Part shown: positions 26,745 through 35,090 of the stretch, piece after piece
Numbering within the stretch: the first letter of the stretch is position 1
How the letters are laid out: every line of letters starts with the position of its first letter
Source: Candidatus Tepidiaquacellales bacterium OLB4/UTCHB1
GTDB lineage: Bacteria > Bacteroidota > Ignavibacteria > Tepidaquicellales > Tepidaquicellaceae
Assembly: GCA_002050165.1 (NCBI GenBank)
Contig: MWSW01000005.1
Location: 1 to 64,000 of the forward strand
Direction of reading: 5' to 3'
Length of the DNA: 64,000 bases
The notes under the pieces: generated by a model
Seen by the model: only the letters and a program-made list of their open reading frames with translations
Database searches by the model: none
Told to the model about the DNA's origin: nothing
Made by a program: the position numbers and the translations under genes

Positions 26745-27644
26745 TTATTTAGCAAGCATCATTTTCATTACCTCTGTATGCAGGGGAGTTTTTATACGGT
26801 AAAAGTAAATCCCACTAGGTAATGATTCAGCATTGAACTCTACCGAATGAGTACCCTCGCTTTGATTACCACTTACAAGAACAGAAACCTCACGTCCAAG
26901 TCTGTCATATACAGTTAAAGTAACATCAGTCGCTTCGGGTAAAAAGTATGTAATAGTGGTACTAGGATTAAATGGATTCGGATAATTCTTAGCTTTGAAA
27001 ACTGACTCTTCAGATGTTACATTAGACCGCAAACCGGTATCTTCAAAAGTTTCTTTGTTTTGGATTTCTGAAACTAAAGCAATGCCGGACTGAAATATCC
27101 CGGATTTGAAATCGTCATCAGCAATAAAATCAATGTTTAAGGCAAAAGCTTCAGTTTCGGTTATTGAAAAATCTTCCTTAACCTTTGTAACTAGATGAAA
27201 ATTTTCTTCGTCAAGCTTTACTTTAACTTCCTTCCAGTCGTGAAAATTTAATGAAATCGGATTTGATACGAGCATAACATCAGAGTTTTCATCATATCTG
27301 TTATTCATATCTAAATCATAAATAATAGATACAACAAAATTGACATCGTTATCCACACCTAGTAGCATTAGGTTTAGGAAGTTACCGGCAGTAAATAACA
27401 TCGGTTCTACTTTGGTGATTTTTCCGATGAACTGACCAGGAGAAATTTCACGATCGGCAATTATATCCGCGAAACCATTCTCTACATTGTCATAATTGTG
27501 GGAGTATGTCATATCAATATTTCCCCAAATCCATCCCGGTAATTCCTTCTGCGAGAAGTTATCGAAAATTTTGTTTTGTGCAAATACTGAACTACCTGTG
27601 AAAAACAGGACTAACAACATTGAAAAAATTCTTTTCAAAATCAT
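26745..27644 (-). CDS. T9SS type A sorting domain protein
   Basis: 299-aa secreted protein. Signal peptide (about 1-22, ending VFAQ). Residues 25-200 hold a beta-rich domain with many acidic residues and one DLDMNNRYDENSD stretch that resembles a calcium-binding or dockerin-like loop. The C-terminal sorting domain contains NYPNPFNPSTTITYFL, LTVYDRLGREVSVL, LPSGIYFYRI and ends KMMLAK. Probably a cell-surface protein; function unknown. It is transcribed away from a second, shorter T9SS-tailed gene (34 nt gap). Confidence 0.85.
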   Translation of the reverse strand: MILKRIFSMLLVLFFTGSSVFAQNKIFDNFSQKELPGWIWGNIDMTYSHNYDNVENGFADIIADREISPGQFIGKITKVEPMLFTAGNFLNLMLLGVDNDVNFVVSIIYDLDMNNRYDENSDVMLVSNPISLNFHDWKEVKVKLDEENFHLVTKVKEDFSITETEAFALNIDFIADDDFKSGIFQSGIALVSEIQNKETFEDTGLRSNVTSEESVFKAKNYPNPFNPSTTITYFLPEATDVTLTVYDRLGREVSVLVSGNQSEGTHSVEFNAESLPSGIYFYRIKTPLHTEVMKMMLAK

Positions 27645-27678
27645 TAAAGTTTTAATTTTAATTGGTAACTCTCAGAAA

Positions 27679-28071
27679 TTACTTAATGAGAGTCATTCTT
27701 TTAACGGAAGTGAAATCGTTTACCTGCAACTTGTAAAGGTAAATTCCGGTAGTTAGCTCCGCTCCATTGAAATGAACGTTGTAAGTCCCCGGTTTTTGAT
27801 TTTCACTTACTAAAGTGTAGAGTTCCTGTCCAACCAGATTAAAGACCTTTAAAGTAACAAAGGCTTCTTTGTTAATTTTATAACTTATTCTGGTTACAGG
27901 ATTGAAGGGATTCGGATAATTCTGAAACAACTTGTAATCATCAGTATTTAATGAAGTTGAAGCTGCACCGAATCCATTGTCGAAATGTTCATTGTCCCCG
28001 GCATTACTTTTGATAGTGCCGAAGGCGATGAACACTACAACAAGAGTTAATATATTGGTAACTAATTTCAT
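27679..28071 (-). CDS. short protein: signal peptide plus T9SS sorting domain only
   Basis: 130-aa protein with a signal peptide (residues about 1-25, ending NAG), a linker of ~20 residues, then a complete sorting domain: NYPNPFNPVTRISY, LKVFNLVGQELYTL, TTGIYLYKL and VKRMTLIK at the very end. There is no room for a separate passenger domain. Possibly a naturally minimal T9SS substrate, or the remnant of a larger gene whose passenger was lost. The reading frame is intact from start to stop. It is in line with the larger T9SS gene downstream. Confidence 0.82.
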   Translation of the reverse strand: MKLVTNILTLVVVFIAFGTIKSNAGDNEHFDNGFGAASTSLNTDDYKLFQNYPNPFNPVTRISYKINKEAFVTLKVFNLVGQELYTLVSENQKPGTYNVHFNGAELTTGIYLYKLQVNDFTSVKRMTLIK

Positions 28072-28133
28072 TTTTTCAGACTACGATTACATTAAAATAA
28101 AATAAATATTAAATAATTGCAAGTGAAGAAGTA

Positions 28134-28157
28134 CCCCGCCCGTAATTGCGGACGGGG
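28134..28157 (-). terminator. GC-rich hairpin after degP
   Basis: CCCCGCCCG (28134-28142) pairs with CGGACGGGG (28149-28157) with one mismatch and a 6-nt loop. It lies 8 nt beyond the degP stop on the minus strand. The following T run is weak. Confidence 0.65.
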
Positions 28158-28165
28158 AATATTAA

Positions 28166-29677
28166 TTAAATCTCAACAGCAACAATTCTGATATTTTTAT
28201 TGGAATCCATCACTTTTAAGATTATAACATCACCTTTATTCTTTGAGTTAATAACTGACATGAAATCTTCAACATTATCTAATTTTTCCTTTTCTGCTTC
28301 GAGGATTACCATTCCGGGCCTCAAACCTCGCTCAAATGATTCGGAAAAATTCTTAACATCTTTGACAAGAATACCATTTGAAATATCGAAAGATTTACGC
28401 ATCGAACCTGTCATATCGGAAACTTCCAGACCAATAGATTCAATACTTTTAGAATTCAGTTCTGTATCCTGATTGCGGGGTTGATTTTCAGAAATCAATC
28501 TTTCCTCGACATCAGCTCTTGGTTTCAAAGTTACGTTAAAGTTCATTGTGCTCCCGTTTCTGAAAATCTCCAGTTCTACTTTATCACCGGGACTCTTTTG
28601 GCTGATAATTGTTTGAAGTTGATTTGAAGCGTTAACTTCATTTCCATCGACTTTGAGTATTACATCACCAGTTTTTAACCCTGCTTCATAACCGGCTCCA
28701 TTTTCCTGAACCTCCTGAATTAATACACCGCGGGTTCTTTCAAGACCTAAACCACGGGCTTCTTTGCCATCAACATCTTTTATAGAAATTCCAATATAGC
28801 CACGTGAAACTTTACCAGTCGCGATTAAATCAGAGGCAACTGATTTTGCAATGTTCATTGGAATTGCAAAACCATAACCGGTGAAATATCCAGTATTGGA
28901 TTTAATTGCAGAATTTATTCCTATTACAGAGCCGTAAACGTCAACTAATGCGCCGCCGCTATTACCGGGATTTATTGCTGCATCAGTTTGGATGAAATTT
29001 GCAATAGCATACCTATTATCATTGACCGGAAGGTTCCTGCCAAGTGCTGATACAATACCCGTTGTTACAGTATAATTAAGTCCTAACGGATTACCAATTG
29101 CAATTACCCATTGCCCGACATGCACATTATCTGAATTACCTACGGATGCGACCGGTAGATCAGTTGCATCAATTTTTATTACTGCAATATCTGTTGTAGG
29201 ATCAGTTCCGACTAACTTTGCATGAAATTCACGTTTGTCGGTTAATGTCACCTTGATTCCTGCATCAGAAGCATTTTCAACGACGTGATTATTGGTGATT
29301 ATATACCCGTCGCTTGAAATTATAACCCCAGAGCCTGAACCTCTCATTGGCATTTGTTCGCCGAAATCAAAATCCGGTCCGAAAAAGAATTCAAATGGAT
29401 TCTGTCCGTCCGGGCTTTGCTTTTTTTTACCCTGGTCGCCATTTGTTACCTCAATATATACTATAGTTGGAGTTACTTTGTTAGCAACTTCCATGAACGC
29501 CTCATTTAATGCCAGTACTGACGGATTGGGGTTAGGAATGGGTGGGGTAGTGTTGAAATCAATTTTTGAATCAGCAACAATTAAATTGCTTCCTGAAAAA
29601 CTTGCAACAATAATTGCTGCAAATGCCAGGATGAACAACGAGAATAATGCTGATGCTATAACGGTTTTTTTCTTCAT
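28166..29677 (-). CDS. degP: Do/HtrA family periplasmic serine protease
   Basis: 503-aa protease-chaperone. An N-terminal hydrophobic segment (about 6-28) is a signal peptide or anchor. The trypsin-like domain has the catalytic triad H131 (NNHVV), D163 (TTDIAVI) and S240 (NPGNSGGALVD). Two PDZ domains follow (about 300-395, 410-503, with GYIGISIKDVDG and GIEVSDM starts). It degrades or refolds damaged envelope proteins. AAAGGAG lies 9 nt before the ATG, a real Shine-Dalgarno that is uncommon here. It follows recO with a 41-nt gap. Confidence 0.96.
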   Translation of the reverse strand: MKKKTVIASALFSLFILAFAAIIVASFSGSNLIVADSKIDFNTTPPIPNPNPSVLALNEAFMEVANKVTPTIVYIEVTNGDQGKKKQSPDGQNPFEFFFGPDFDFGEQMPMRGSGSGVIISSDGYIITNNHVVENASDAGIKVTLTDKREFHAKLVGTDPTTDIAVIKIDATDLPVASVGNSDNVHVGQWVIAIGNPLGLNYTVTTGIVSALGRNLPVNDNRYAIANFIQTDAAINPGNSGGALVDVYGSVIGINSAIKSNTGYFTGYGFAIPMNIAKSVASDLIATGKVSRGYIGISIKDVDGKEARGLGLERTRGVLIQEVQENGAGYEAGLKTGDVILKVDGNEVNASNQLQTIISQKSPGDKVELEIFRNGSTMNFNVTLKPRADVEERLISENQPRNQDTELNSKSIESIGLEVSDMTGSMRKSFDISNGILVKDVKNFSESFERGLRPGMVILEAEKEKLDNVEDFMSVINSKNKGDVIILKVMDSNKNIRIVAVEI

Positions 29678-29686
29678 TTTATGTTT

Positions 29687-29693
29687 CTCCTTT
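29687..29693 (-). promoter_or_regulatory. strong Shine-Dalgarno of degP
   Basis: AAAGGAG on the minus strand, 9 nt from the ATG of the HtrA protease. It supports that ATG and marks degP as one of the few classically initiated genes of the window. Confidence 0.6.
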
Positions 29694-29718
29694 ATGTGGC
29701 TTACTTATAAAATTAGTA

Positions 29719-30414
29719 TTAGTTTGCCATACTGTCCAGAATTAATTTTGTTCTCCTGTTTGATTTATTTAAGCTAAGTTCATCAAGAATAATATCAAGG
29801 TAGTCATTAATAACTTTTAAGTGAGCATCTGCTAATTCCATTTCGTTTGACAAATCAAATTGTGAATGTTGTAATTTATTGACAATATCCAGCTGAACTC
29901 TGTTTAATTTAAATTCTATTTTGTTTAAAAAAGTTTCATTAACATTCGCAGTATCCGTAATCTGGAACCCAAGAGCTTTTAAAAATCCTAATTTAAAAAA
30001 TAACTTAACCACATTTAAATTGCACTCTTTTTCGCTATCGAGATGGTCAAATATATTTTTCATAAGAGTAAAAGTTGCGAGATTTTTGTCATAGAAATGA
30101 ATTCCGGAGTGAACTAGTGAAACCAACTCGTAGGCGAGCGATAACTTATTAAAATTTGATTTAATGTTCCAATATGGATTTGATACTTCAGAATTCCGGA
30201 TCACCTGTAATTCCCGCTGTTCTTTTTTGTTGAGTATAATACTTACAAGTGAAATGCTATCAAGTGAACCTCTAAAATTCGATTTAATATTTCTCGCACC
30301 TTTAACCAAAGCGTTAAATTTTCCGAATTCGGAGGAAAACAATGTAACGATTTTACTTGTATCTCTATACTTTAAACTTTTAATCACAAAAGCATCAGAC
30401 TTTATAATATTCAT
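29719..30414 (-). CDS. recO: DNA repair protein RecO
   Basis: 231-aa protein with an OB-fold N-terminus (KSDAFVIKSLKYRDTSKIVTLFSSEFGKFNALVKGARN, in parts) and a helical C-terminal domain (ELVSLVHSGIHFYDKN). RecO loads RecA on SSB-coated DNA with RecR. The zinc-binding cysteine cluster found in many RecO proteins is missing, as in several Bacteroidota relatives. degP lies 41 nt downstream and the PfkB kinase gene 33 nt upstream, all on the same strand. Confidence 0.9.
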   Translation of the reverse strand: MNIIKSDAFVIKSLKYRDTSKIVTLFSSEFGKFNALVKGARNIKSNFRGSLDSISLVSIILNKKEQRELQVIRNSEVSNPYWNIKSNFNKLSLAYELVSLVHSGIHFYDKNLATFTLMKNIFDHLDSEKECNLNVVKLFFKLGFLKALGFQITDTANVNETFLNKIEFKLNRVQLDIVNKLQHSQFDLSNEMELADAHLKVINDYLDIILDELSLNKSNRRTKLILDSMAN

Positions 30415-30447
30415 ACGGAATAACCCGATTGCTGTTACGTTTTCTTT

Positions 30448-31383
30448 TTAATTATTTGATTTACCGTTTACCGGAAAATCAAACTGAGTAAGGTTTTTAA
30501 AGGAATTTAATCTTTCTTCAATACTGGAATTGCTCAGCTCTCTTAGCCCTTCCAGTGAAAACTTTTCAACTGAAATAGATGCAATTGCGCTACCGTAAAT
30601 CATAGCCAACTTAAGGTTATCCAGACTTGTATCATCTGTTCCAGCGATCCAACCCATAAATCCGCCCGCAAATGAATCACCAGCACCAGTCGGGTCGAAA
30701 ACATTTTCAAGTGGTAATGCGGGAGCTGCAAAGACGTTGTTGCCGTTGAACAAAAGCGCTCCGTGTTCACCTTTCTTTATTACAATAATCTCAGGTCCTA
30801 ATTCTTTCATTCGCTTTGCGGCGCTAACGAGATTGTATTCACCTGTAAGTTCTCTCGCCTCGCTATCGTTTATGCTGATTATGTTAACGTGCTTCATGGT
30901 TTCAAACAACTTATTCTTTTTCATTTCAATCCAAAAATTCATAGTATCCATCATTATTATTTTGGGATTAGTAAGCTGGTTAATCACCTTCAGTTGTATT
31001 TCAGGGTCTACATTTCCCAAACATATATACGGGCTATCTCTGAAAGATGCAGGGATCTCTGGATTGAAATCTTCAAATGCGTTGAGCTCGGTTACTATTG
31101 AATCTCTCGTATTGAGGTCATAGTTATACTTGCCGTGCCAATGAAAAGTCTTTTTCTCAGGATGTTTAAGTACTCCGGAAATATCAATGTTACGGGATTT
31201 TAGAAATTCCAATTCCTCATTTGGAAAATCAGTACCTACAATACCGATAAGCTTAATATCGTCATAAAAATAGCTTGCAGAAGTTGAAATGAAGGTACCG
31301 GATCCGCCAACAGCATATTCAACTTTTCCAAAAGGGGTTTCGAGTGTATCGAGAGCGATTGAACCGATTACAAGTAAACTCAT
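30448..31383 (-). CDS. PfkB family sugar/nucleoside kinase
   Basis: 311-aa ribokinase-fold kinase. The C-terminal signature DPTGAGDSFAGGFMGW (anion hole and catalytic Asp) is present, and the N-terminal EYAVGGSGTFISTSASYF carries the substrate-binding Gly-Gly. Related to ribokinase, fructokinase and adenosine kinase; substrate unknown. It is a complete enzyme of typical length. ATG 31383 has no Shine-Dalgarno. recO follows. Confidence 0.88.
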   Translation of the reverse strand: MSLLVIGSIALDTLETPFGKVEYAVGGSGTFISTSASYFYDDIKLIGIVGTDFPNEELEFLKSRNIDISGVLKHPEKKTFHWHGKYNYDLNTRDSIVTELNAFEDFNPEIPASFRDSPYICLGNVDPEIQLKVINQLTNPKIIMMDTMNFWIEMKKNKLFETMKHVNIISINDSEARELTGEYNLVSAAKRMKELGPEIIVIKKGEHGALLFNGNNVFAAPALPLENVFDPTGAGDSFAGGFMGWIAGTDDTSLDNLKLAMIYGSAIASISVEKFSLEGLRELSNSSIEERLNSFKNLTQFDFPVNGKSNN

Positions 31384-31482
31384 ATATTTTTTTTAAGCTA
31401 AACTAAATATAAATCAAAGCTATTTCAATTTACATTTTTATGAGAACTTCGTTTAAATATATTAGCAAAAAATTAATTTTAT

Positions 31483-31830
31483 ATGAGCAATAAAAAAAGC
31501 GAACAACCGCATACTCAGGGACAACAAATTAATATCGAATTAGGAGAAAAAGAGGCAGAAGGGATTTATTCTAACCTTGCGATAATTTCACATTCACCTG
31601 CAGAGTTTATAATCGATTTCACGAGGGTTCTTCCGGGCGTGCCAAAGGCTAAAGTAAATGCAAGGATCATTATGACTCCGCAACACGCTAAGATGCTACT
31701 GAGAGCGCTGAAAGACAACCTGGAAAAGTATGAAAACCAATTCGGACAAATTAACCTGCATGATAATTTAAATGCACAGGGATTTGGATTTCAACCACCA
31801 CCAAAAATTGAAGATGAAAAAGTTAACTGA
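31483..31830 (+). CDS. DUF3467 protein
   Basis: 115-aa protein. The core from about residue 28 to 95 (IYSNLAIISHSPAEFIIDF, MTPQHAKMLLRALKDNLEKYE) is the DUF3467 domain, common in Bacteroidota. Function unknown. It has an N-terminal Gln/Glu-rich tail and a C-terminal Pro-rich tail. It is a single + gene whose stop overlaps the convergent LptF/G gene end by 8 nt. Confidence 0.85.
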   Translation: MSNKKSEQPHTQGQQINIELGEKEAEGIYSNLAIISHSPAEFIIDFTRVLPGVPKAKVNARIIMTPQHAKMLLRALKDNLEKYENQFGQINLHDNLNAQGFGFQPPPKIEDEKVN

Positions 31831-32941
31831 ATTTTTGGATTCTATAAAAATTTATAACTGAGATAGAGAGAAATATGAAATTTGCCAGCCATGCGGTTAA
31901 AAGAGGATTTAAGTCTCCATTGTAACCAAACACTTTAGAGATTTTCACAAATCCTAAGTAAATGAAACTTATCAGAATCGAAATGCCAAACTGCATTGCT
32001 GCGCCACCTTTGCGCCTGTTATTTGATAATGAAACTCCAAATAATACTGTAACTATACTGGCAAACGGAAAACTAATTCTTGAGTAATAGTCAACTTCTG
32101 CTCTTGAGGTCTCTAAACCTGTGCTCCTTAGATTGTCTATGAACTGACGATGTTCACTTAATCCCATTTCATCCGGTTTTAACTGTCGCTTCCTAATTAA
32201 ATCCGGCGTCAATTTTAAATGTGAAATTTCACTTAACCGGCTAATGTTGGCGAAAGGTATAAATTCGTATGAATAATGTGAAGTTGAATCAGCAGGGAAG
32301 TGCCGTATGTGAATATTGTACATGTCCCAGGAATTTAATGCCTGATTCCAGTTCATAGTTTCAATATCGTATCTATCAATTAATACATTTAGGTCATCAG
32401 CATTAAATATATTAATTGTAATATTATTAGCAGATTTATTTAATGTTAAATATTGCTGTATTCCAATAATGATGTTTTTATCTTCCTGATAGAATAAGTT
32501 CGAATAACTTTGCATGATTACATTTTTCCCAAGTAGTGTTCTCTCAAATTCAAATTTCTTTTTATTTGATTCCGGAACAATGTATCCGTCAAAGTAGATC
32601 GAAAAACCTGTTACAAAAGCTGCAAAAATCAGAATCGGGAGCATATATCTGTAAATCCCCATCCCTGCAGATTGCATCGCTGTAAGTTCAGAAAAATTTA
32701 TGAACCTGCTTACAGTAAAAAGGGAAGCCAGCAGCATACCGATAGGTGTAATCAGTTTAATAATCTCAGGAATAAAATAAAAATAATACTCGGCTACTTT
32801 AAAAATGCTGAGGTTAGCATCAACGAATTTATCCAGGTTTTCAAATACATCAACGAGGATAAAAATTATAATAAAAGAGAACATTCCAAAAAGAAAATTC
32901 TGAATAAAATTTTTAAGAATGTAGTAATCTAATAACTTCAT
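31823..32941 (-). CDS. LptF/LptG family permease (YjgP/YjgQ)
   Basis: 372-aa inner-membrane permease of the lipopolysaccharide export ABC system. Three N-terminal membrane helices (about 10-115 from the chosen start), a periplasmic beta-jellyroll (about 120-265) and three C-terminal helices (about 275-370) are visible. KLLDYYILKNFIQNFLFG is the typical N-terminus, so I take the ATG at 32941, not an upstream TTG at 32956. Only one of the pair is present here. Its ATG lies 3 nt from the ATG of the divergent gene at 32945. Confidence 0.88.
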   Translation of the reverse strand: MKLLDYYILKNFIQNFLFGMFSFIIIFILVDVFENLDKFVDANLSIFKVAEYYFYFIPEIIKLITPIGMLLASLFTVSRFINFSELTAMQSAGMGIYRYMLPILIFAAFVTGFSIYFDGYIVPESNKKKFEFERTLLGKNVIMQSYSNLFYQEDKNIIIGIQQYLTLNKSANNITINIFNADDLNVLIDRYDIETMNWNQALNSWDMYNIHIRHFPADSTSHYSYEFIPFANISRLSEISHLKLTPDLIRKRQLKPDEMGLSEHRQFIDNLRSTGLETSRAEVDYYSRISFPFASIVTVLFGVSLSNNRRKGGAAMQFGISILISFIYLGFVKISKVFGYNGDLNPLLTAWLANFIFLSISVINFYRIQKFS

Positions 32942-32944
32942 ATC

Positions 32945-33541
32945 ATGAATAAACAAAAATTACTTCTTTGTAAAATCGCTTCTTGTATTTCAGCAAAAAA
33001 GTTTAAAAAGCTACAAGAACTTTTATCTGAATGCAAAAATAACTCAATCCCGTCACAATTAATATATGAAACCATTTTGCAAAGTTACTTATTTAACGGA
33101 TTTCCTGCTGCTATTAATGCACTAACAATTTTCAAAAAGGTTTATGGTAATGAATCTTTGCTGAAAGGTGAAAACTTTTCTGTTAAAAAATTTGAAAATA
33201 GAGGTAAAACTAACTTAAGATTTGTTTATGGAAATAAGACAGAAAAATTGGTTAGCTTAATGCAATCGCTAAGTGAAGAATTTCTACAGTGGATGATAAT
33301 TGAAGGTTATGGTAAAGTGAAAGGCAGAAAATGGTTGACTTTGAAAGATCGTGAACTCCTGAACGTTGCAATGTTAAGCACAAATTATTATGAGGATCAA
33401 TTGAAAGCTCATATCAGAGGTGCTTTGTTTACCAATAACACAGTTCAAGAAATCACGGAATCAATAAATTCAACCACTGAATATAACTTAAAAACTAACA
33501 TCAAAAAAGCAATTCGACTGATAAACGAACAAATTGTATAA
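32945..33541 (+). CDS. carboxymuconolactone decarboxylase/AhpD-like protein
   Basis: 198-aa protein with two halves resembling the CMD/AhpD helical fold: QLIYETILQSYLFNGFPAAINAL (about residues 40-62) and GRKWLTLKDRELLNVAMLSTNYYEDQLKAHIRGAL in the second half, where REL..VA and HI.GAL are family marks. The CxxC redox pair of AhpD is absent, so a peroxidase role is doubtful. Function is therefore open. It starts 3 nt from the divergent LptF/G gene and stands alone. Confidence 0.65.
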   Translation: MNKQKLLLCKIASCISAKKFKKLQELLSECKNNSIPSQLIYETILQSYLFNGFPAAINALTIFKKVYGNESLLKGENFSVKKFENRGKTNLRFVYGNKTEKLVSLMQSLSEEFLQWMIIEGYGKVKGRKWLTLKDRELLNVAMLSTNYYEDQLKAHIRGALFTNNTVQEITESINSTTEYNLKTNIKKAIRLINEQIV

Positions 33542-33599
33542 ACAAAGTAATTGTTGTATAATATATATTATGTAAAGTTCTAGTTGTTTTAAAAAACTT

Positions 33600-34583
33600 T
33601 TAATATCCCCCAGTTAAAGTTCTGATTATAGTCCCAAATGCTCCGGAAGCGTAAACGGTATCCGGGGAAATAGATGAGATTGAATACAACGTTGTATTCG
33701 TGTTTGAATTTTGAGATGCCAGAGTAAACCCACTGTTAACAGTTTTGAGCATTGTTCCATTACCTCCAACGAAGTAACCTGTATTAATATCCGCAAAAGA
33801 AATGTCCATGAAGGTTATATTTTCTACGTTACTTTGGAGTTTGAACCATGTTAAACCCCCGTTATTCGATTTTATAATTATGCCATCCGTTCCCGCTGCA
33901 TACACATCATATATATTATTATATTTTACACTCTGTAGAGAATTATAATAATCCGTTTCTATAACGTTCCACCTAATATTTCTTCCCGTAGTTTTCAACA
34001 CAATACCATTATCGCCAACAATAATCCCATTATCTGTATCAAGAAACGAAACTGCATAGAGAGTATTTGAAATATTGACTGAATCCATGAACCAGTTAAA
34101 TCCGGCATTTTCTGTACGAAGAATAGTTCCCCCATCACCGACAACAAATGCGATGTCTGAAGAGACAATATTTACATCAGTTAGTTGTTTCGTTGTATTA
34201 CTATTTAGATAGGACCAGTGCCATCCGCTGTTTGTAGTTTTTAAAATCGTACCATTTGAACCCACTGCGAAACCAACATTTGAATCCAAAAAATCTAATC
34301 CTAAAATATAAATGTCGTTATTGAAATATTGATTAACCCAACTCAAACCGCCATCGGTTGTTCTGATAATCAAACCTGATTCACCCGCTGCCCAACCAGT
34401 TGAATTATTAATAAACTTGACGTCATAAAGCGCTGATGATGTACCGGTATTCATCGCTTCCCAGTTTCCGGGTAAATTTGGTTCAACAGGATTATTTTCC
34501 GTTTTATTATTGCAAGCGGATATAAAAATTGAAAACACCAACACAAATGTTTTTAAAGATTTCATTATTTTTTTTATCATCAT
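33600..34583 (-). CDS. YCF48-like beta-propeller lipoprotein
   Basis: About 327 aa. A short basic N-terminus and hydrophobic segment end in ISAC, a lipobox, so the mature protein is likely a lipoprotein. Seven repeats of roughly 40 residues each carry a G-x-x-G-x-I-x-x-T-x-x-G-G motif (e.g. GTILKTTNSG, GIIIKSNNGG), giving a seven-bladed propeller of the YCF48/HCF136 or BNR type. No sorting domain is seen. The frame extends to a TTG at 34613, but one of the ATGs at 34583/34580/34565 gives a better signal peptide; I use 34583. Confidence 0.82.
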   Translation of the reverse strand: MMIKKIMKSLKTFVLVFSIFISACNNKTENNPVEPNLPGNWEAMNTGTSSALYDVKFINNSTGWAAGESGLIIRTTDGGLSWVNQYFNNDIYILGLDFLDSNVGFAVGSNGTILKTTNSGWHWSYLNSNTTKQLTDVNIVSSDIAFVVGDGGTILRTENAGFNWFMDSVNISNTLYAVSFLDTDNGIIVGDNGIVLKTTGRNIRWNVIETDYYNSLQSVKYNNIYDVYAAGTDGIIIKSNNGGLTWFKLQSNVENITFMDISFADINTGYFVGGNGTMLKTVNSGFTLASQNSNTNTTLYSISSISPDTVYASGAFGTIIRTLTGGY

Positions 34584-34783
34584 TTTTCGTCCGCAGAGAT
34601 TTCTTAATTTCAAGTACTCAAATTCTGTACCAATTAAATGATACCTTTAATCCAAAGCAGTTTAAAATTTTTCTAATGGTTGATTAATTTTAATTGAAAC
34701 CCTTCCATTAGGCTAAGACAAATTAAATTTTAACTTTATAAAGTAATTCTATTAGATTATTTTGCAGTTCAACAATAATTCCA

Positions 34784-35086
34784 ATGCTTGAAATTAATTA
34801 CTATCTCATCCTAAGTGCTCTGCTTTTCTCAATCGGAGTTTTAGGTGTACTTGTTAGACGCAACGCCATTATAATATTCATGAGTATAGAGCTAATGTTA
34901 AATGCAATAAATATTTCATTGGTTTCATTTTCGAGTTATCTTGGTGAGATCAGTGGACAAATTTTCGTATTCATGGTACTGACGGTTGCTGCAGCAGAAG
35001 CCGCCGTTGGGCTTGCTATTATCATTTCGCTATACCGTAATAAAAGCACTGTCAATATTGACGAGATAAACATTCTTAAATGGTAA
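34784..35086 (+). CDS. nuoK: NADH-quinone oxidoreductase subunit K
   Basis: 100-aa proton-pumping subunit of complex I with three membrane helices. [20 protein letters not shown] carries the conserved Glu of helix 2 and [18 protein letters not shown] the Glu of helix 3. Length is standard. nuoL follows after 4 nt. nuoJ and nuoM, its usual neighbours, are missing on either side. The 170 nt upstream, to the YCF48-like gene start, contain no recognised element but must hold the promoter. Confidence 0.96.
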   Translation: MLEINYYLILSALLFSIGVLGVLVRRNAIIIFMSIELMLNAINISLVSFSSYLGEISGQIFVFMVLTVAAAEAAVGLAIIISLYRNKSTVNIDEINILKW

Positions 35087-35090
35087 AATA

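Noticed and set aside
33542-33599. AAAGT...ACTTT inverted repeat between the AhpD-like and YCF48-like genes
   Set aside because: Five AT-rich base pairs with a long loop; too weak to call a terminator.
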